From assembly GCA_029883145.1 (NCBI GenBank), contig JAOUJR010000007.1, positions 1-16,124 of the forward strand: DNA of 16,124 nucleotides, written 5' to 3'. The DNA comes from Nitrospirota bacterium. GTDB taxonomy: Bacteria > Nitrospirota > Thermodesulfovibrionia > Thermodesulfovibrionales > SM23-35. The position numbers and the translations under genes were made by a program. A model generated the notes under the pieces. It was not told where the DNA came from. It saw only the letters and a list, made by a program, of their open reading frames with translations, and made no database searches. Shown piece by piece: positions 1-7,381 of the stretch (within the stretch, counting starts at the first letter, position 1; each line of letters begins with the position of its first letter).

Positions 1-114
1 ACTCTGGCGGTTGAGCTTATTTCACCGATAGCGATGGAGAGGGAGTTACGGTTTGCCATAAGAGAGGGCGGAAGGACTGTAGGCGCTGGTGTGGTGATTG
101 AGGTATTGGAGTAA
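1..114 (+). CDS. tuf: Elongation factor Tu, C-terminal end (partial)
   Basis: The reading frame enters from the left edge of the window and gives 37 residues ending [18 protein letters not shown] followed by IEVLE and a TAA stop. The [15 protein letters not shown] stretch is the nearly invariant end of EF-Tu domain 3, the beta-barrel that helps hold aminoacyl-tRNA on the GTPase. EF-Tu delivers aminoacyl-tRNA to the ribosomal A site in the cytoplasm. The GTPase domain and domain 2 lie outside the window. Its position directly before rpmG, tRNA-Trp and secE is the common bacterial arrangement for a tuf copy next to the secE-nusG-rpl-rpoBC block. Identification is very secure despite the short fragment. 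Confidence 0.97.
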   Translation, partial: TLAVELISPIAMERELRFAIREGGRTVGAGVVIEVLE

Positions 115-119
115 AAACT

Positions 120-272
120 ATGAGGGATATAATTTTATTTCAGTGTACAGAGTGCAAGAATAGAAACTATTCAAGTATGAAAAACAAGAAGAATACACCT
201 GACAAACTTCAGTTAAAGAAATATTGCAGGCATTGCAGGAGACATACAGTACATAAGGAGATAAAATCTTAA
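120..272 (+). CDS. rpmG: 50S ribosomal protein L33, zinc-binding type
   Basis: This 50-residue basic protein starts [17 protein letters not shown] and ends HTVHKEIKS, the usual length and form of bL33, a large-subunit protein near the E site. Two CxxC pairs, C9/C12 and C36/C39, form a zinc ribbon, so this is the zinc-containing (C+) paralog type rather than the cysteine-free one. The ATG lies 5 bases after the tuf stop. A GGAG formed by the last tuf codons sits 8 bases upstream, so tuf and rpmG are probably translated from one transcript. In species with both types, zinc-dependent L33 may be exchanged under zinc starvation; whether this genome has a second copy cannot be seen. The start is fixed by the conserved N-terminus. 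Confidence 0.95.
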   Translation: MRDIILFQCTECKNRNYSSMKNKKNTPDKLQLKKYCRHCRRHTVHKEIKS

Positions 273-309
273 AATGACCAATAACCAAATTCTCAATAAT
301 CAAATAGTT

Positions 310-337
310 GGAATTTGTGATTTGGAATTTGGAATTT
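310..337 (+). repeat. AT-rich dispersed-repeat-like sequence before tRNA-Trp
   Basis: The spacer between rpmG and tRNA-Trp is AT-rich with an internally repeating GGAATTT pattern, three times in 28 bases. The 14-mer GGAATTTGTGATTT at 310-323 recurs exactly at 1287-1300 in the nusG-rplK spacer. No ORF, promoter or hairpin is convincing here. I read it as a remnant of a dispersed intergenic repeat; the only direct evidence is the shared 14-mer and the internal periodicity. Confidence 0.45.
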
Positions 338-346
338 TTAAAGAAT

Positions 347-423
347 AGGCCAGTAGCTCTAACGGCGAGAGCATCGGACTCCAAATCCGAGGGTTGGGGG
401 TTCAAATCCCTCCTGGCCTGCCA
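347..423 (+). tRNA. trnW: tRNA-Trp (anticodon CCA)
   Basis: A full cloverleaf can be folded. The 7-bp acceptor stem pairs 347-353 (AGGCCAG) with 413-419 (CTGGCCT). The D stem GCTC/GAGC is at 356-359/369-372. The anticodon stem TCGGA/TCCGA is at 374-378/386-390 around the loop CTCCAAA, which gives anticodon CCA at 381-383. The T stem is 396-400/408-412 with a TTCAAAT loop. Discriminator G420 is followed by an encoded CCA at 421-423. G at the discriminator position is the usual bacterial tRNA-Trp identity element. tRNA-Trp between tuf/rpmG and secE is a common bacterial gene order, and it is probably processed from the polycistronic transcript. Confidence 0.97.
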
Positions 424-474
424 TAGAAACAAGAGATGAAGAGACTGAGAAACTAAACAACAAAAGGCAGGAAT

Positions 475-660
475 ATGATTAAAAAAATAAAGGAATTCTT
501 TAAGGAAGTGAAGGTCGAGATAAAGAAAGTAGTTTTCCCGTCAAAGGACGAGCTTGTCGGTTCGATCTGGGTAGTGATTATCACCGTTGTCATTATTTCA
601 TTATTCTTAGGCGTTGTTGATCTTAGTCTTTCAAAACTGGTCTCAATAGCGCTAAGGTAA
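475..660 (+). CDS. secE: Preprotein translocase subunit SecE
   Basis: This 61-residue protein is the short, single-span form of SecE, the clamp-like subunit that embraces SecY in the inner-membrane SecYEG channel. The N-terminus MIKKIKEFFKEVKVEIKKVV is the conserved amphipathic helix. It is followed by FPSKDELVGS, where the P and the S/T are typical of the hinge, and then a hydrophobic membrane segment at about residues 31-55. E. coli SecE has two extra N-terminal spans that most bacteria lack, so the length is normal. The ATG has an AGGCAGGA ribosome-binding site just upstream. nusG follows 4 bases after the stop, and the secE-nusG pairing is near-universal in bacteria. Confidence 0.96.
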   Translation: MIKKIKEFFKEVKVEIKKVVFPSKDELVGSIWVVIITVVIISLFLGVVDLSLSKLVSIALR

Positions 661-664
661 GGCC

Positions 665-1189
665 ATGGGGAAAAACTGGTACGTAGTGCACACATATTCA
701 GGTTTTGAGGAGAAGGTGAAGTTTACTATAGAAGAAAAAACTGATAAAAGCGGCCTCAAGGATAAAATATCAAGGATACTTATTCCTACAGAGAAGGTCA
801 TCGAGTTAAAAGGGGGCAAGAAGAGAGAAAGCGATAAAAAGTTTTATCCCGGATATATTCTTGTAGAGATGGAAATGGATGATGGAACATGGCATCTTAT
901 CAGGAACACACCGCATGTCACAGGTTTTATCGGTGGTACAAAACCTGTTCCACTTTCCGAAGAAGAGGTCGGAGTGATATTACAGCAGATAGAAAAAGGT
1001 CCTGTACCTCAGATTAAAACCCAGTTTCAAAAAGGGGAAGGTGTCAGGATTATTGACGGGCCTTTTACTAATTTTGTTGGGTTTGTTGAGGATATTGATA
1101 TAGACCATGGGAGGCTCTGTGTGATGGTCAGTATATTTGGCCGGCAGACACCGGTAGAACTTAATTTTTTCCAGGTAGAAAAAACATGA
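665..1189 (+). CDS. nusG: Transcription termination/antitermination protein NusG
   Basis: This 174-residue protein has the standard NusG layout. An NGN domain spans about residues 1-115, beginning KNWYVVHTYSGFEEKV, with FYPGYILVEME and the TPHVTGFIGG strand-loop. A KOW domain spans about 120-174, with the core GEGVRIIDGPFTNFVGFVE and the end FGRQTPVELNFFQVEK. The NGN domain binds the beta' clamp helices and suppresses pausing; the KOW domain contacts Rho or ribosomal protein S10. Both its RNA polymerase targets, RpoB and RpoC, are encoded downstream. The ATG is 4 bases after the secE stop, with an AAGG-type site overlapping the end of secE, so translation is probably coupled. There is no domain insertion. 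Confidence 0.97.
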   Translation: MGKNWYVVHTYSGFEEKVKFTIEEKTDKSGLKDKISRILIPTEKVIELKGGKKRESDKKFYPGYILVEMEMDDGTWHLIRNTPHVTGFIGGTKPVPLSEEEVGVILQQIEKGPVPQIKTQFQKGEGVRIIDGPFTNFVGFVEDIDIDHGRLCVMVSIFGRQTPVELNFFQVEKT

Positions 1190-1255
1190 AAATAAGTGAA
1201 ATTAAAAATCCTAAACTCGAAATTCTAAACAATTTGAATTGAGGATGTTAAAACT

Positions 1256-1284
1256 TATTTAGTCCGCCTGAGGCAGACTAAATA
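1256..1284 (+). other. Strong hairpin in the nusG-rplK spacer
   Basis: The 128-base spacer between nusG and rplK holds a hairpin. TATTTAGTC (1256-1264) pairs perfectly with GACTAAATA (1276-1284). After one C/A mismatch, GCC (1266-1268) pairs with GGC (1272-1274) around a TGA triloop. No T-tract follows, so it is not a canonical intrinsic terminator. The flanks (1200-1240 and 1285-1300) look like AT-rich dispersed repeat sequence, and the 14-mer at 1287-1300 also occurs at 310-323. It may be a repetitive extragenic palindrome, an RNA processing site or a mild attenuator separating nusG from the ribosomal protein genes. Confidence 0.7.
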
Positions 1285-1317
1285 TCGGAATTTGTGATTT
1301 AATGAATTGGAGGTTAG

Positions 1318-1749
1318 ATGGCTAGGAAAAAAGAAGTAATTGCTCAGGTCAAACTTCAGATACCTGCAGGAAAGGCAAACCCTGCGCCACCAGTAGGACC
1401 TGCACTTGGTCCGCATGGTGTGAATATCATGGAGTTCTGTAAGTCATTTAATGCACAGACCCAGGCACTTGGAGATTCAATAATACCAGTAGTATTGACT
1501 GTTTATGCTGACAGGTCATTTACATTTGTGACAAAGACACCGCCGGCTTCAGATCTCCTGAAGAAGGCAGCAGGAATTATAAAAGGTTCAAGTATACCAA
1601 ATAAGGATAAGGTTGGTAAGGTGACATCTGCGCAGATTAAGGAAATAGCGCAGAAAAAGCTTCCAGATCTTAATGCTTACTCAGTAGACGAGGCAGTAAA
1701 GATAATAAGTGGTACTGCGAGAAGCATGGGGATAGAAATAATCGATTGA
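1318..1749 (+). CDS. rplK: 50S ribosomal protein L11
   Basis: This 143-residue protein is full length for uL11. The N-terminal domain contains [20 protein letters not shown], the proline-rich segment that is the target region of thiostrepton-class antibiotics and of the factor-binding GTPase centre. It is followed by [16 protein letters not shown]. The C-terminal domain, with [13 protein letters not shown] and [10 protein letters not shown], binds the 23S rRNA GTPase-associated region. L11 also has a role in stringent factor activation on the ribosome. The ATG is preceded by GGAGG at 1309-1313. rplA follows 10 bases after the stop, forming the usual L11-L1 pair whose expression is typically feedback-controlled by L1. 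Confidence 0.97.
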   Translation: MARKKEVIAQVKLQIPAGKANPAPPVGPALGPHGVNIMEFCKSFNAQTQALGDSIIPVVLTVYADRSFTFVTKTPPASDLLKKAAGIIKGSSIPNKDKVGKVTSAQIKEIAQKKLPDLNAYSVDEAVKIISGTARSMGIEIID

Positions 1750-1759
1750 AGAGGGAGAA

Positions 1760-2452
1760 ATGAGTAAAAAGATAACGGCATCTCAAGAGAAGATCGAAAA
1801 GGGTAAAGAATATTCATTTGAAGAGGCAGTAAGACTTGTGAAGGAATCTGCTTTTACTAAGTTTGATGAAACTGTCGACTTGGCAGTAAATCTTGGTATT
1901 GACCCGAGGAAATCAGACCAGATGGTGAGGGGTATGGTTGTCCTTCCCCATGGTATAGGCAAGAAGGTAAAGGTGCTGGTTTTTGCAAAGGGAGAGAAAG
2001 AAAAGGAGGCGAGAGATGCAGGAGCAGATTTTGTTGGTGCAGAAGACCTTGTTGAAAAAATAACCAAAGGATGGCTTGACTTCGACAAGGCTGTTGCAAC
2101 CCCTGATCTTATGGGTATCGTGGGAAAGCTCGGGAAGATACTTGGTCCACGAGGACTTATGCCAAACCCAAAGCTTGGCACAGTGACTTTTGATATTGCA
2201 AGGGCAGTGAAGGAAATAAAGGCAGGAAAGGTAGAATACAAAACAGAAAAAGCAGGAATTGTACATGTTCCTATCGGGAAGGTTTCGTTCGACACCCAGA
2301 AGCTCATTGATAACGGGAAAGCAGTAGTTGATTCCATAAGAAAGGCAAAACCAGCAACAAGTAAAGGGAAGTATCTCAAGAAGATATATATTTCATCGAC
2401 CATGGGACCAGGGATATCTGTTGATATGGCTTCTCTGGGAAAGGGGGTATAA
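1760..2452 (+). CDS. rplA: 50S ribosomal protein L1
   Basis: This 230-residue protein has the usual L1 length and architecture: two discontinuous segments form the RNA-binding domain I around an inserted domain II. Visible family signatures include [32 protein letters not shown], the [20 protein letters not shown] core and the closing [11 protein letters not shown]1 forms the mobile stalk beside the ribosomal E site and assists deacylated tRNA release. In many bacteria it represses the rplK-rplA mRNA by binding an rRNA-like structure in the leader. I could not identify such a mimic here, although the rplK spacer contains a hairpin. A GAGGGAG ribosome-binding site precedes the ATG. Its last codons form the ribosome-binding site of rplJ. 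Confidence 0.97.
   Translation: MSKKITASQEKIEKGKEYSFEEAVRLVKESAFTKFDETVDLAVNLGIDPRKSDQMVRGMVVLPHGIGKKVKVLVFAKGEKEKEARDAGADFVGAEDLVEKITKGWLDFDKAVATPDLMGIVGKLGKILGPRGLMPNPKLGTVTFDIARAVKEIKAGKVEYKTEKAGIVHVPIGKVSFDTQKLIDNGKAVVDSIRKAKPATSKGKYLKKIYISSTMGPGISVDMASLGKGV
2441..2447 (+). promoter_or_regulatory. Ribosome-binding site deciding the rplJ CTG start
   Basis: AAGGGGG lies at the very end of rplA, with 6 bases between it and the CTG at 2454-2456. No ATG exists in the rplJ frame until well inside the protein, so a non-ATG start is unavoidable. This site favours CTG over the alternative TTG at 2421, which would add 11 residues unlike L10. An almost identical junction, AAGGGGGAATAAGCTTG, occurs before rpoC. 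Confidence 0.65.
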
Positions 2453-2453
2453 G

Positions 2454-2972
2454 CTGAAAAAGGAAAAGAAGGGACAGGTTATCGCAGAACTGAGAAACGA
2501 GTTCGATAAAGCAAAAGCAGTAATCTTTACAGACTATAGGGGATTGACTGTTGCTGAGCTTTCTGAGTTGAGAAGGCTGCTCAGGGACAGGGACATTAAG
2601 TACAGAGTAGTGAAAAATACTCTTGCGAAGATTGCATCCCAGGACACACCTGTATCAGGCGCAAAGGACATTATGAAGGGTCCTGCAGGTATAGCGATCA
2701 GCCATGAAGACCCAGTAATGACAGTAAAAAAGATACTTGGGTACTCAAAGAAAAATGAGAAGCTTAGGGTTACGAGTGGCATTATCGAAGGCAAGTTGTG
2801 TGCCGTAGAAGATATAAGAGCTATTGCTGAACTACCACCGAGGGAAGTACAGTTATCTATCCTTGCAGGTGTGTTCCAGGCGTCAATCAGTAAATGTCTT
2901 GCTGCGTTAAATGCAATGATAAATAGTTTTGCTTATGCAATGAATGCATTAAAAACGAAACGTGAAGCGTGA
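2454..2972 (+). CDS. rplJ: 50S ribosomal protein L10, probable CTG start
   Basis: L10 anchors L7/L12 dimers to form the ribosomal stalk. The N-terminal rRNA-binding domain is clear: KKGQVIAELRNEFDKAKAV, then TDYRGLTVAELSELRRLLR, YRVVKNTLAKIAS and KGPAGIAIS. The C-terminal helix that carries L7/L12 follows LPPREVQLSILAGVFQA. The frame is open from a TTG at 2421 inside rplA, but residues from there ([11 protein letters not shown]) are not L10-like. Starting at CTG 2454 gives 172 residues, the family's usual length, with AAGGGGG six bases upstream and only 1 base after the rplA stop. Strong coupling to rplA is likely. No L10 leader can fit between rplA and rplJ, so any autoregulatory structure would have to lie inside rplA. 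Function is certain; the start codon is probable. Confidence 0.93.
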   Translation: MKKEKKGQVIAELRNEFDKAKAVIFTDYRGLTVAELSELRRLLRDRDIKYRVVKNTLAKIASQDTPVSGAKDIMKGPAGIAISHEDPVMTVKKILGYSKKNEKLRVTSGIIEGKLCAVEDIRAIAELPPREVQLSILAGVFQASISKCLAALNAMINSFAYAMNALKTKREA

Positions 2973-2992
2973 TGAGTAATGAGTTAAAATAG

Positions 2993-3018
2993 ATAACGCG
3001 TTGCTGACCACGCATTAT
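2993..3018 (+). other. Hairpin in the rplJ-rplL spacer
   Basis: ATAACGCGT (2993-3001) pairs with ACGCATTAT (3010-3018), eight of nine positions Watson-Crick with one C/A mismatch, around the 8-base loop TGCTGACC. The spacer is 70 bases and ends in an excellent AGGAGGAG ribosome-binding site for rplL. There is no T-tract, so termination is unlikely. It may affect mRNA stability or the excess of L7/L12 made relative to L10, which is an inference only. Confidence 0.5.
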
Positions 3019-3042
3019 TAAATGAAGAGGAGGAGTTAAAAA

Positions 3043-3423
3043 ATGGCTATTACAAAAGAACAGGTTTTTGATTTTATTGACAACATGACAGTCCTCGATA
3101 TGTCAAAGTTTATAAAAGAATTCGAGGAGAGATATGGTGTCACCGCATCGGCTCCAATTGCCGTGGCTGCTGCAGCAGTTCCAAGTGCTGCGGCTACCGC
3201 AGTTGAGGAGAAGACAAGTTTTGATGTGATCCTCTCTGCTGCTGGTGAAAAGAAGATTCAGGTGATCAAGGTTGTAAGAGAACTTACAGGACTCGGACTT
3301 AAAGAGGCAAAAGAGCTTGTTGACGGGGCTCCAATGCCTGTAAAGACTGGTATTTCTAAAGAGGAAGCAGATTCGATAAAAGCAAAGCTTGAAGAACAGG
3401 GTGCAACAGTAGAGCTTAAATAA
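3043..3423 (+). CDS. rplL: 50S ribosomal protein L7/L12
   Basis: This 126-residue acidic protein has the complete L7/L12 plan. The N-terminal dimerisation helices (about 1-35, with [19 protein letters not shown]) are followed by an alanine-rich flexible hinge (about 36-55, [18 protein letters not shown]). The C-terminal factor-binding domain contains [20 protein letters not shown] and ends GATVELK. Multiple dimers bind L10 and recruit EF-Tu, EF-G and IF2 to the ribosome. AGGAGGAG at 3028-3035, 7 bases before the ATG, is the strongest ribosome-binding site in the window. This fits the need for several copies per ribosome, more than any other ribosomal protein. The 70-base spacer with a hairpin before it may also uncouple it from rplJ. 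Confidence 0.98.
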   Translation: MAITKEQVFDFIDNMTVLDMSKFIKEFEERYGVTASAPIAVAAAAVPSAAATAVEEKTSFDVILSAAGEKKIQVIKVVRELTGLGLKEAKELVDGAPMPVKTGISKEEADSIKAKLEEQGATVELK

Positions 3424-3446
3424 TTAAGCAAGTAATAAGGAGAAAC

Positions 3447-6400
3447 ATGGCAAGGGTTCTTAGAGAAAGAGTAAATTTTGGAAAAGTCCCTCCTTTCTTA
3501 GAAGTCCCCAACCTCATAGAGATTCAGAAAAGGTCTTATGAGAAGTTTTTGCAAAGGGATGTTCCAATTGACAAGAGGGAAGAAATTGGGTTACAAGCTG
3601 CGTTCATGAGCGTATTTCCTATAATGGATTACAATGAGACAGCTTCAATAGAATTTTTAAGTTACATGATAGATGAACCAAAGTTCAGTGTTCGCGACTG
3701 CCTTCAGAAAGGGATTACCTATGCTGCAACACTTAAGATCAGGGTGAAGCTTAACCTGTGGGAACTTGAACAAAAAGGAAGCAAACGATTAAGGGAATCG
3801 AGAGAGGAGAGCGTATACGTAGGAGAGATGCCATTAATGACCAATACAGGCACCTTTATCATTAATGGGACAGAACGTGTTATCGTCAGTCAACTTCACC
3901 GTTCACCCGGTGTATTTTTCAACCATGATAAGGGGAAGACACATATCAGCGGAAGACTCCTTTATTCTGCAAGGGTAATCCCTTCACGAGGTTCATGGCT
4001 TGATTTTGAGTTTGATACAAAGGACATCCTGTATGTAAGGATTGACAGGAGAAAAAAGCTTCCTGCAACAATAGTCCTTAAGGCCCTCGGCTATTCGAAC
4101 GAAGATCTTTTAAAGATCTTCTACCCGATAGAGATAATCACTATGGAGTCCAATAAGTATAAGCGGGCTTTGAGTGAAGTATTGATAGGTCTCAAGGCTA
4201 TCCAGAACATAGTCGCATCCGATACAAGAGAACTCATTGTGAAGGAAGGGAGTAAGATCACAAGAGGCGCTCTCAAAAAGATGGAGACAACCGGAATTAA
4301 GGCGATACCTATCTCAAAAGAAGAAATTGTGGGGAGGGTTACTCTAAGAGACATTATTGATCCCTCGACAGGAGAAGTAATACTCGAGGGGAATGAGATT
4401 ATTACGGAAGAGGCATTAAATAAAATTCTTTCCCTTAAAATTGATTCTCTCAACCTCCTTTTTATAGACAATGTTCATTATCTCCCGTCACTCAGGGATA
4501 CCCTTCTGACTGACAAAGTGACCAAGCAGGAAGAGGCACTTGTAGAGATATATAAAAAATTGAGACCTGGCGAGCCTCCTACCTTTGATGCTGCAAAAGA
4601 ATTATTTAATGGATTATTTTTTGATCCTAAACGGTATGATCTTTCACCTGTGGGACGTTTAAAAATAAATAAAAGGCTTGGTATTGAGATACCGCTTGAA
4701 ACCAAGGTACTCACCGATAAAGACATTATTGAAATAGTGAGATATATTTTAGGTCTCAGGACAGGAAAGGGAGAAGTTGATGATATAGATCATCTTGGTA
4801 ACAGAAGGATTAGAGGATGTGGGGAACTGCTCGAGAATCAATTAAGAATAGGGCTGGTAAGAATGGAGCGTGCCATAAAAGAAAAGATGACGCTCACGGA
4901 TCTCGAGACAGCAATGCCTCATGATTTAATAAATGCAAAGCCTGTTATGGCTGCAGTAAAAGAATTTTTTGGTTCGAGCCAGCTCAGCCAGTTTATGGAC
5001 CAGACGAATCCTCTGTCCGAGATCACTCATAAAAGAAGGCTTTCAGCCCTCGGCCCAGGTGGTCTCACCAGGGAACGAGCAGGTTTTGAAGTGAGGGATG
5101 TACACCCGACACATTACGGAAGAATCTGTCCGATAGAGACACCTGAAGGTCCTAATATTGGACTTATCACCTCTTTAGCCACATATGCAAGGGTAAATGA
5201 TTTCGGCTTTATAGAGGTTCCTTACAGAAAGGTTGTGAACGGAAAAGTGACAAAAGAAATAGAATATCTTTCCGCGATAGACGGTGAAAAATACATCATT
5301 GCCGAGGCAACCTCACCTGTTGATAAAAGTGGAAATCTCATCGGAGAGACAGTTTCTGCAAGGGTTGGAGGAGATTTCAGGATGGTATTGCCACAGGAAG
5401 TGGAATACATGGATGTGTCACCGAAACAGATTGTTGGTGTTTCAGCTTCTCTGATACCATTCCTTGAAAATGACGATGCAAACAGGGCACTGATGGGCTC
5501 TAATATGCAGAGGCAGGCTGTTCCACTTCTGCAGCCAGAAGCTCCAATTGTGGGAACTGGCATGGAACATGTGGCTGCAAGGGATTCTGGAGCCCTTGTC
5601 CTTTCGAAGAGCGGCGGTGCTGTGGAGAGCGTTGATGCATCGAGAATAGTGGTAAGGAGCAAAGAAAAGAGCGGTGGTGTTGAGATATATAGTCTTGTAA
5701 AGTTTCAGAGATCCAACCAGGCAACAAGCATGAATCAGAAACCGATAGTCAAAGTTGGTGACAGAGTTGAAAATAATTCTATACTTGCTGATGGACCATC
5801 TACAGAATGTGGAGAACTCGCTCTCGGAAAGAATGTCCTTGTTGCGTTTATGCCATGGGGCGGGTTTAATTTTGAAGACGCAATACTGATTAGCGACCGA
5901 CTTGTCAAGGAAGATGTTTTCACATCAGTACACATTGAAGAATTCGAATTAGAGGCAAGAGAGACCAAACTCGGTCCAGAAGAGATCACACGCGACATCC
6001 CTAATGTTGGTGAAGAGGCGTTAAAAGATCTTGACGAAAGTGGAATAATCAGGATAGGTGCAGAAGTAAAACCAGGGGATATCCTTGTAGGTAAGGTGAC
6101 TCCTAAAGGTGAAACACAGCTTACGCCAGAAGAAAAGCTCCTCAGGGCAATATTTGGAGAAAAGGCAGAGGAGGTAAAAGAGAGCTGTCTTTATGTACCA
6201 CCAGGGATAGAAGGAACAGTGGTTGATGTGAGGATATTTTCAAGAAAAGGAACAGAGAAAGACGAGAGAGCAAAGAGCATAGAAGAAGATGATATACAGA
6301 GGCTGCAGCGTGACCTTGAGGAAGAGGTACGAATTGTAAAAGAGGAAAAGTTCAAGAAGATGAGAGAACTGCTTGTTGGCCAAAAAGTCTCAGAAGACAT

Positions 6401-7379
6401 CAAGGATTCTAAGACAAGAGAGATGCTTTGCCCGAAGGGGAAAAAGCTCACAGGGGAGCATCTTGGAAGGGTGAAAGATGAGCATCTCATGAAAATTAAG
6501 ATTGAAGATGAAGGGATATATGAAAAGTTGGAGGAAATAAAAAGTGAGACAACCAACTATATACGCTTCCTTGAATCAAGGTATGATGAGAAAATTAACC
6601 GGCTAAAAATGGGCGATGAATTACCTCATGGAGTGAATAAAGTAGTAAAGGCATATATTGCAATGAAACGGAGAATTCAGATAGGTGATAAAATAGCAGG
6701 CCGACACGGAAATAAAGGGGTAGTGGCTATGGTACTGCCAGTTGAAGAGATGCCGTATCTTCCAGATGGAACACCTGTAGATATTGTTCTCAACCCACTT
6801 GGGGTTCCATCTCGAATGAATGTTGGGCAGATACTCGAAACACATCTTGGTTGGGCAGCAAAGGCTCTTGGACTTTTTGTCGCAACTCCTGTATTTGAGG
6901 GTGCAAAGGAATCAGAGATTAAGGAGCTGCTCAAGAAGGCCGGCCTTCAGAGGTCCGGTCAAATAAAACTCTATGACGGAAGGACAGGAGAACCATTTGA
7001 CAGGCCTGTCACAGTTGGATACATGTATATGATGAAGCTCCATCACCTTGTTGATGACAAAATGCATGCCCGTTCCATTGGTCCATACTCTCTTGTGACA
7101 CAACAGCCTCTTGGAGGAAAGGCACAGTTTGGAGGCCAGAGGCTTGGCGAAATGGAGGTATGGGCGCTTGAGGCATATGGAGCTGCCTATACACTTCAGG
7201 AGTTTCTGACTGTAAAAAGCGATGATGTGACAGGCAGGGCGCATATGTACGAAGCAATAGTAAAAGGCGATGCAACCTTAGAACCAGGTGTCCCTGAATC
7301 GTTTCATGTATTAATAAAAGAGCTCCAGAGTCTTGGACTTGATGTTGAACTTCTGGAGAAGAAGAATAAGGGGGAATAA
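3447..7379 (+). CDS. rpoB: DNA-directed RNA polymerase subunit beta
   Basis: This 1310-residue protein covers the whole beta subunit, which with beta' forms the catalytic cleft of RNA polymerase. The rifampicin region is G509[22 protein letters not shown], with D518, H528 and S533 corresponding to E. coli D516, H526 and S531, all in the wild-type form. It is followed by [25 protein letters not shown]. The active-site-proximal [12 protein letters not shown] is at 1080-1091 with K1082 and K1090. The [20 protein letters not shown] anchor to beta' begins at F1228. A charged, helical segment at about 930-1040 matches the SI2 insertion of proteobacterial beta. The ATG is preceded by AAGGAG, 23 bases after rplL. 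rpoC starts 2 bases after the stop. The frame is unbroken over 3.9 kb. Confidence 0.99.
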   Translation: MARVLRERVNFGKVPPFLEVPNLIEIQKRSYEKFLQRDVPIDKREEIGLQAAFMSVFPIMDYNETASIEFLSYMIDEPKFSVRDCLQKGITYAATLKIRVKLNLWELEQKGSKRLRESREESVYVGEMPLMTNTGTFIINGTERVIVSQLHRSPGVFFNHDKGKTHISGRLLYSARVIPSRGSWLDFEFDTKDILYVRIDRRKKLPATIVLKALGYSNEDLLKIFYPIEIITMESNKYKRALSEVLIGLKAIQNIVASDTRELIVKEGSKITRGALKKMETTGIKAIPISKEEIVGRVTLRDIIDPSTGEVILEGNEIITEEALNKILSLKIDSLNLLFIDNVHYLPSLRDTLLTDKVTKQEEALVEIYKKLRPGEPPTFDAAKELFNGLFFDPKRYDLSPVGRLKINKRLGIEIPLETKVLTDKDIIEIVRYILGLRTGKGEVDDIDHLGNRRIRGCGELLENQLRIGLVRMERAIKEKMTLTDLETAMPHDLINAKPVMAAVKEFFGSSQLSQFMDQTNPLSEITHKRRLSALGPGGLTRERAGFEVRDVHPTHYGRICPIETPEGPNIGLITSLATYARVNDFGFIEVPYRKVVNGKVTKEIEYLSAIDGEKYIIAEATSPVDKSGNLIGETVSARVGGDFRMVLPQEVEYMDVSPKQIVGVSASLIPFLENDDANRALMGSNMQRQAVPLLQPEAPIVGTGMEHVAARDSGALVLSKSGGAVESVDASRIVVRSKEKSGGVEIYSLVKFQRSNQATSMNQKPIVKVGDRVENNSILADGPSTECGELALGKNVLVAFMPWGGFNFEDAILISDRLVKEDVFTSVHIEEFELEARETKLGPEEITRDIPNVGEEALKDLDESGIIRIGAEVKPGDILVGKVTPKGETQLTPEEKLLRAIFGEKAEEVKESCLYVPPGIEGTVVDVRIFSRKGTEKDERAKSIEEDDIQRLQRDLEEEVRIVKEEKFKKMRELLVGQKVSEDIKDSKTREMLCPKGKKLTGEHLGRVKDEHLMKIKIEDEGIYEKLEEIKSETTNYIRFLESRYDEKINRLKMGDELPHGVNKVVKAYIAMKRRIQIGDKIAGRHGNKGVVAMVLPVEEMPYLPDGTPVDIVLNPLGVPSRMNVGQILETHLGWAAKALGLFVATPVFEGAKESEIKELLKKAGLQRSGQIKLYDGRTGEPFDRPVTVGYMYMMKLHHLVDDKMHARSIGPYSLVTQQPLGGKAQFGGQRLGEMEVWALEAYGAAYTLQEFLTVKSDDVTGRAHMYEAIVKGDATLEPGVPESFHVLIKELQSLGLDVELLEKKNKGE
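7368..7374 (+). promoter_or_regulatory. Ribosome-binding site deciding the rpoC TTG start
   Basis: AAGGGGG ends 7 bases before the TTG at 7382-7384 and lies within the last rpoB codons. Translation from this TTG gives [12 protein letters not shown], a normal beta' N-terminus, and no in-frame ATG is near. The junction closely resembles that of rplA-rplJ at 2441-2456. Confidence 0.75.
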
Positions 7380-7381
7380 GC

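Noticed and set aside
308..346. TTGGAA and TTTAAA-like boxes before tRNA-Trp as a sigma-70 promoter
   Set aside because: The boxes do not fall at 16-18 base spacing, and the region is repetitive AT-rich sequence in which such matches arise by chance.
118..432. 104-codon ORF on the - strand across tRNA-Trp
   Set aside because: It contains ARRDLNPQPSDLESDALAV, a well-known spurious translation of antisense tRNA sequence. It also overlaps rpmG and is not a gene.
1783..2403. 206-codon ORF on the - strand inside rplA
   Set aside because: It lies entirely antisense to a conserved ribosomal protein gene, its composition is serine/phenylalanine-rich as expected of a shadow frame, and it matches no family.
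2421..2453. TTG at 2421 as the start of rplJ
   Set aside because: It would add [11 protein letters not shown], which is unlike L10 N-termini and wholly overlaps rplA. CTG 2454 gives the family length and a better ribosome-binding site.
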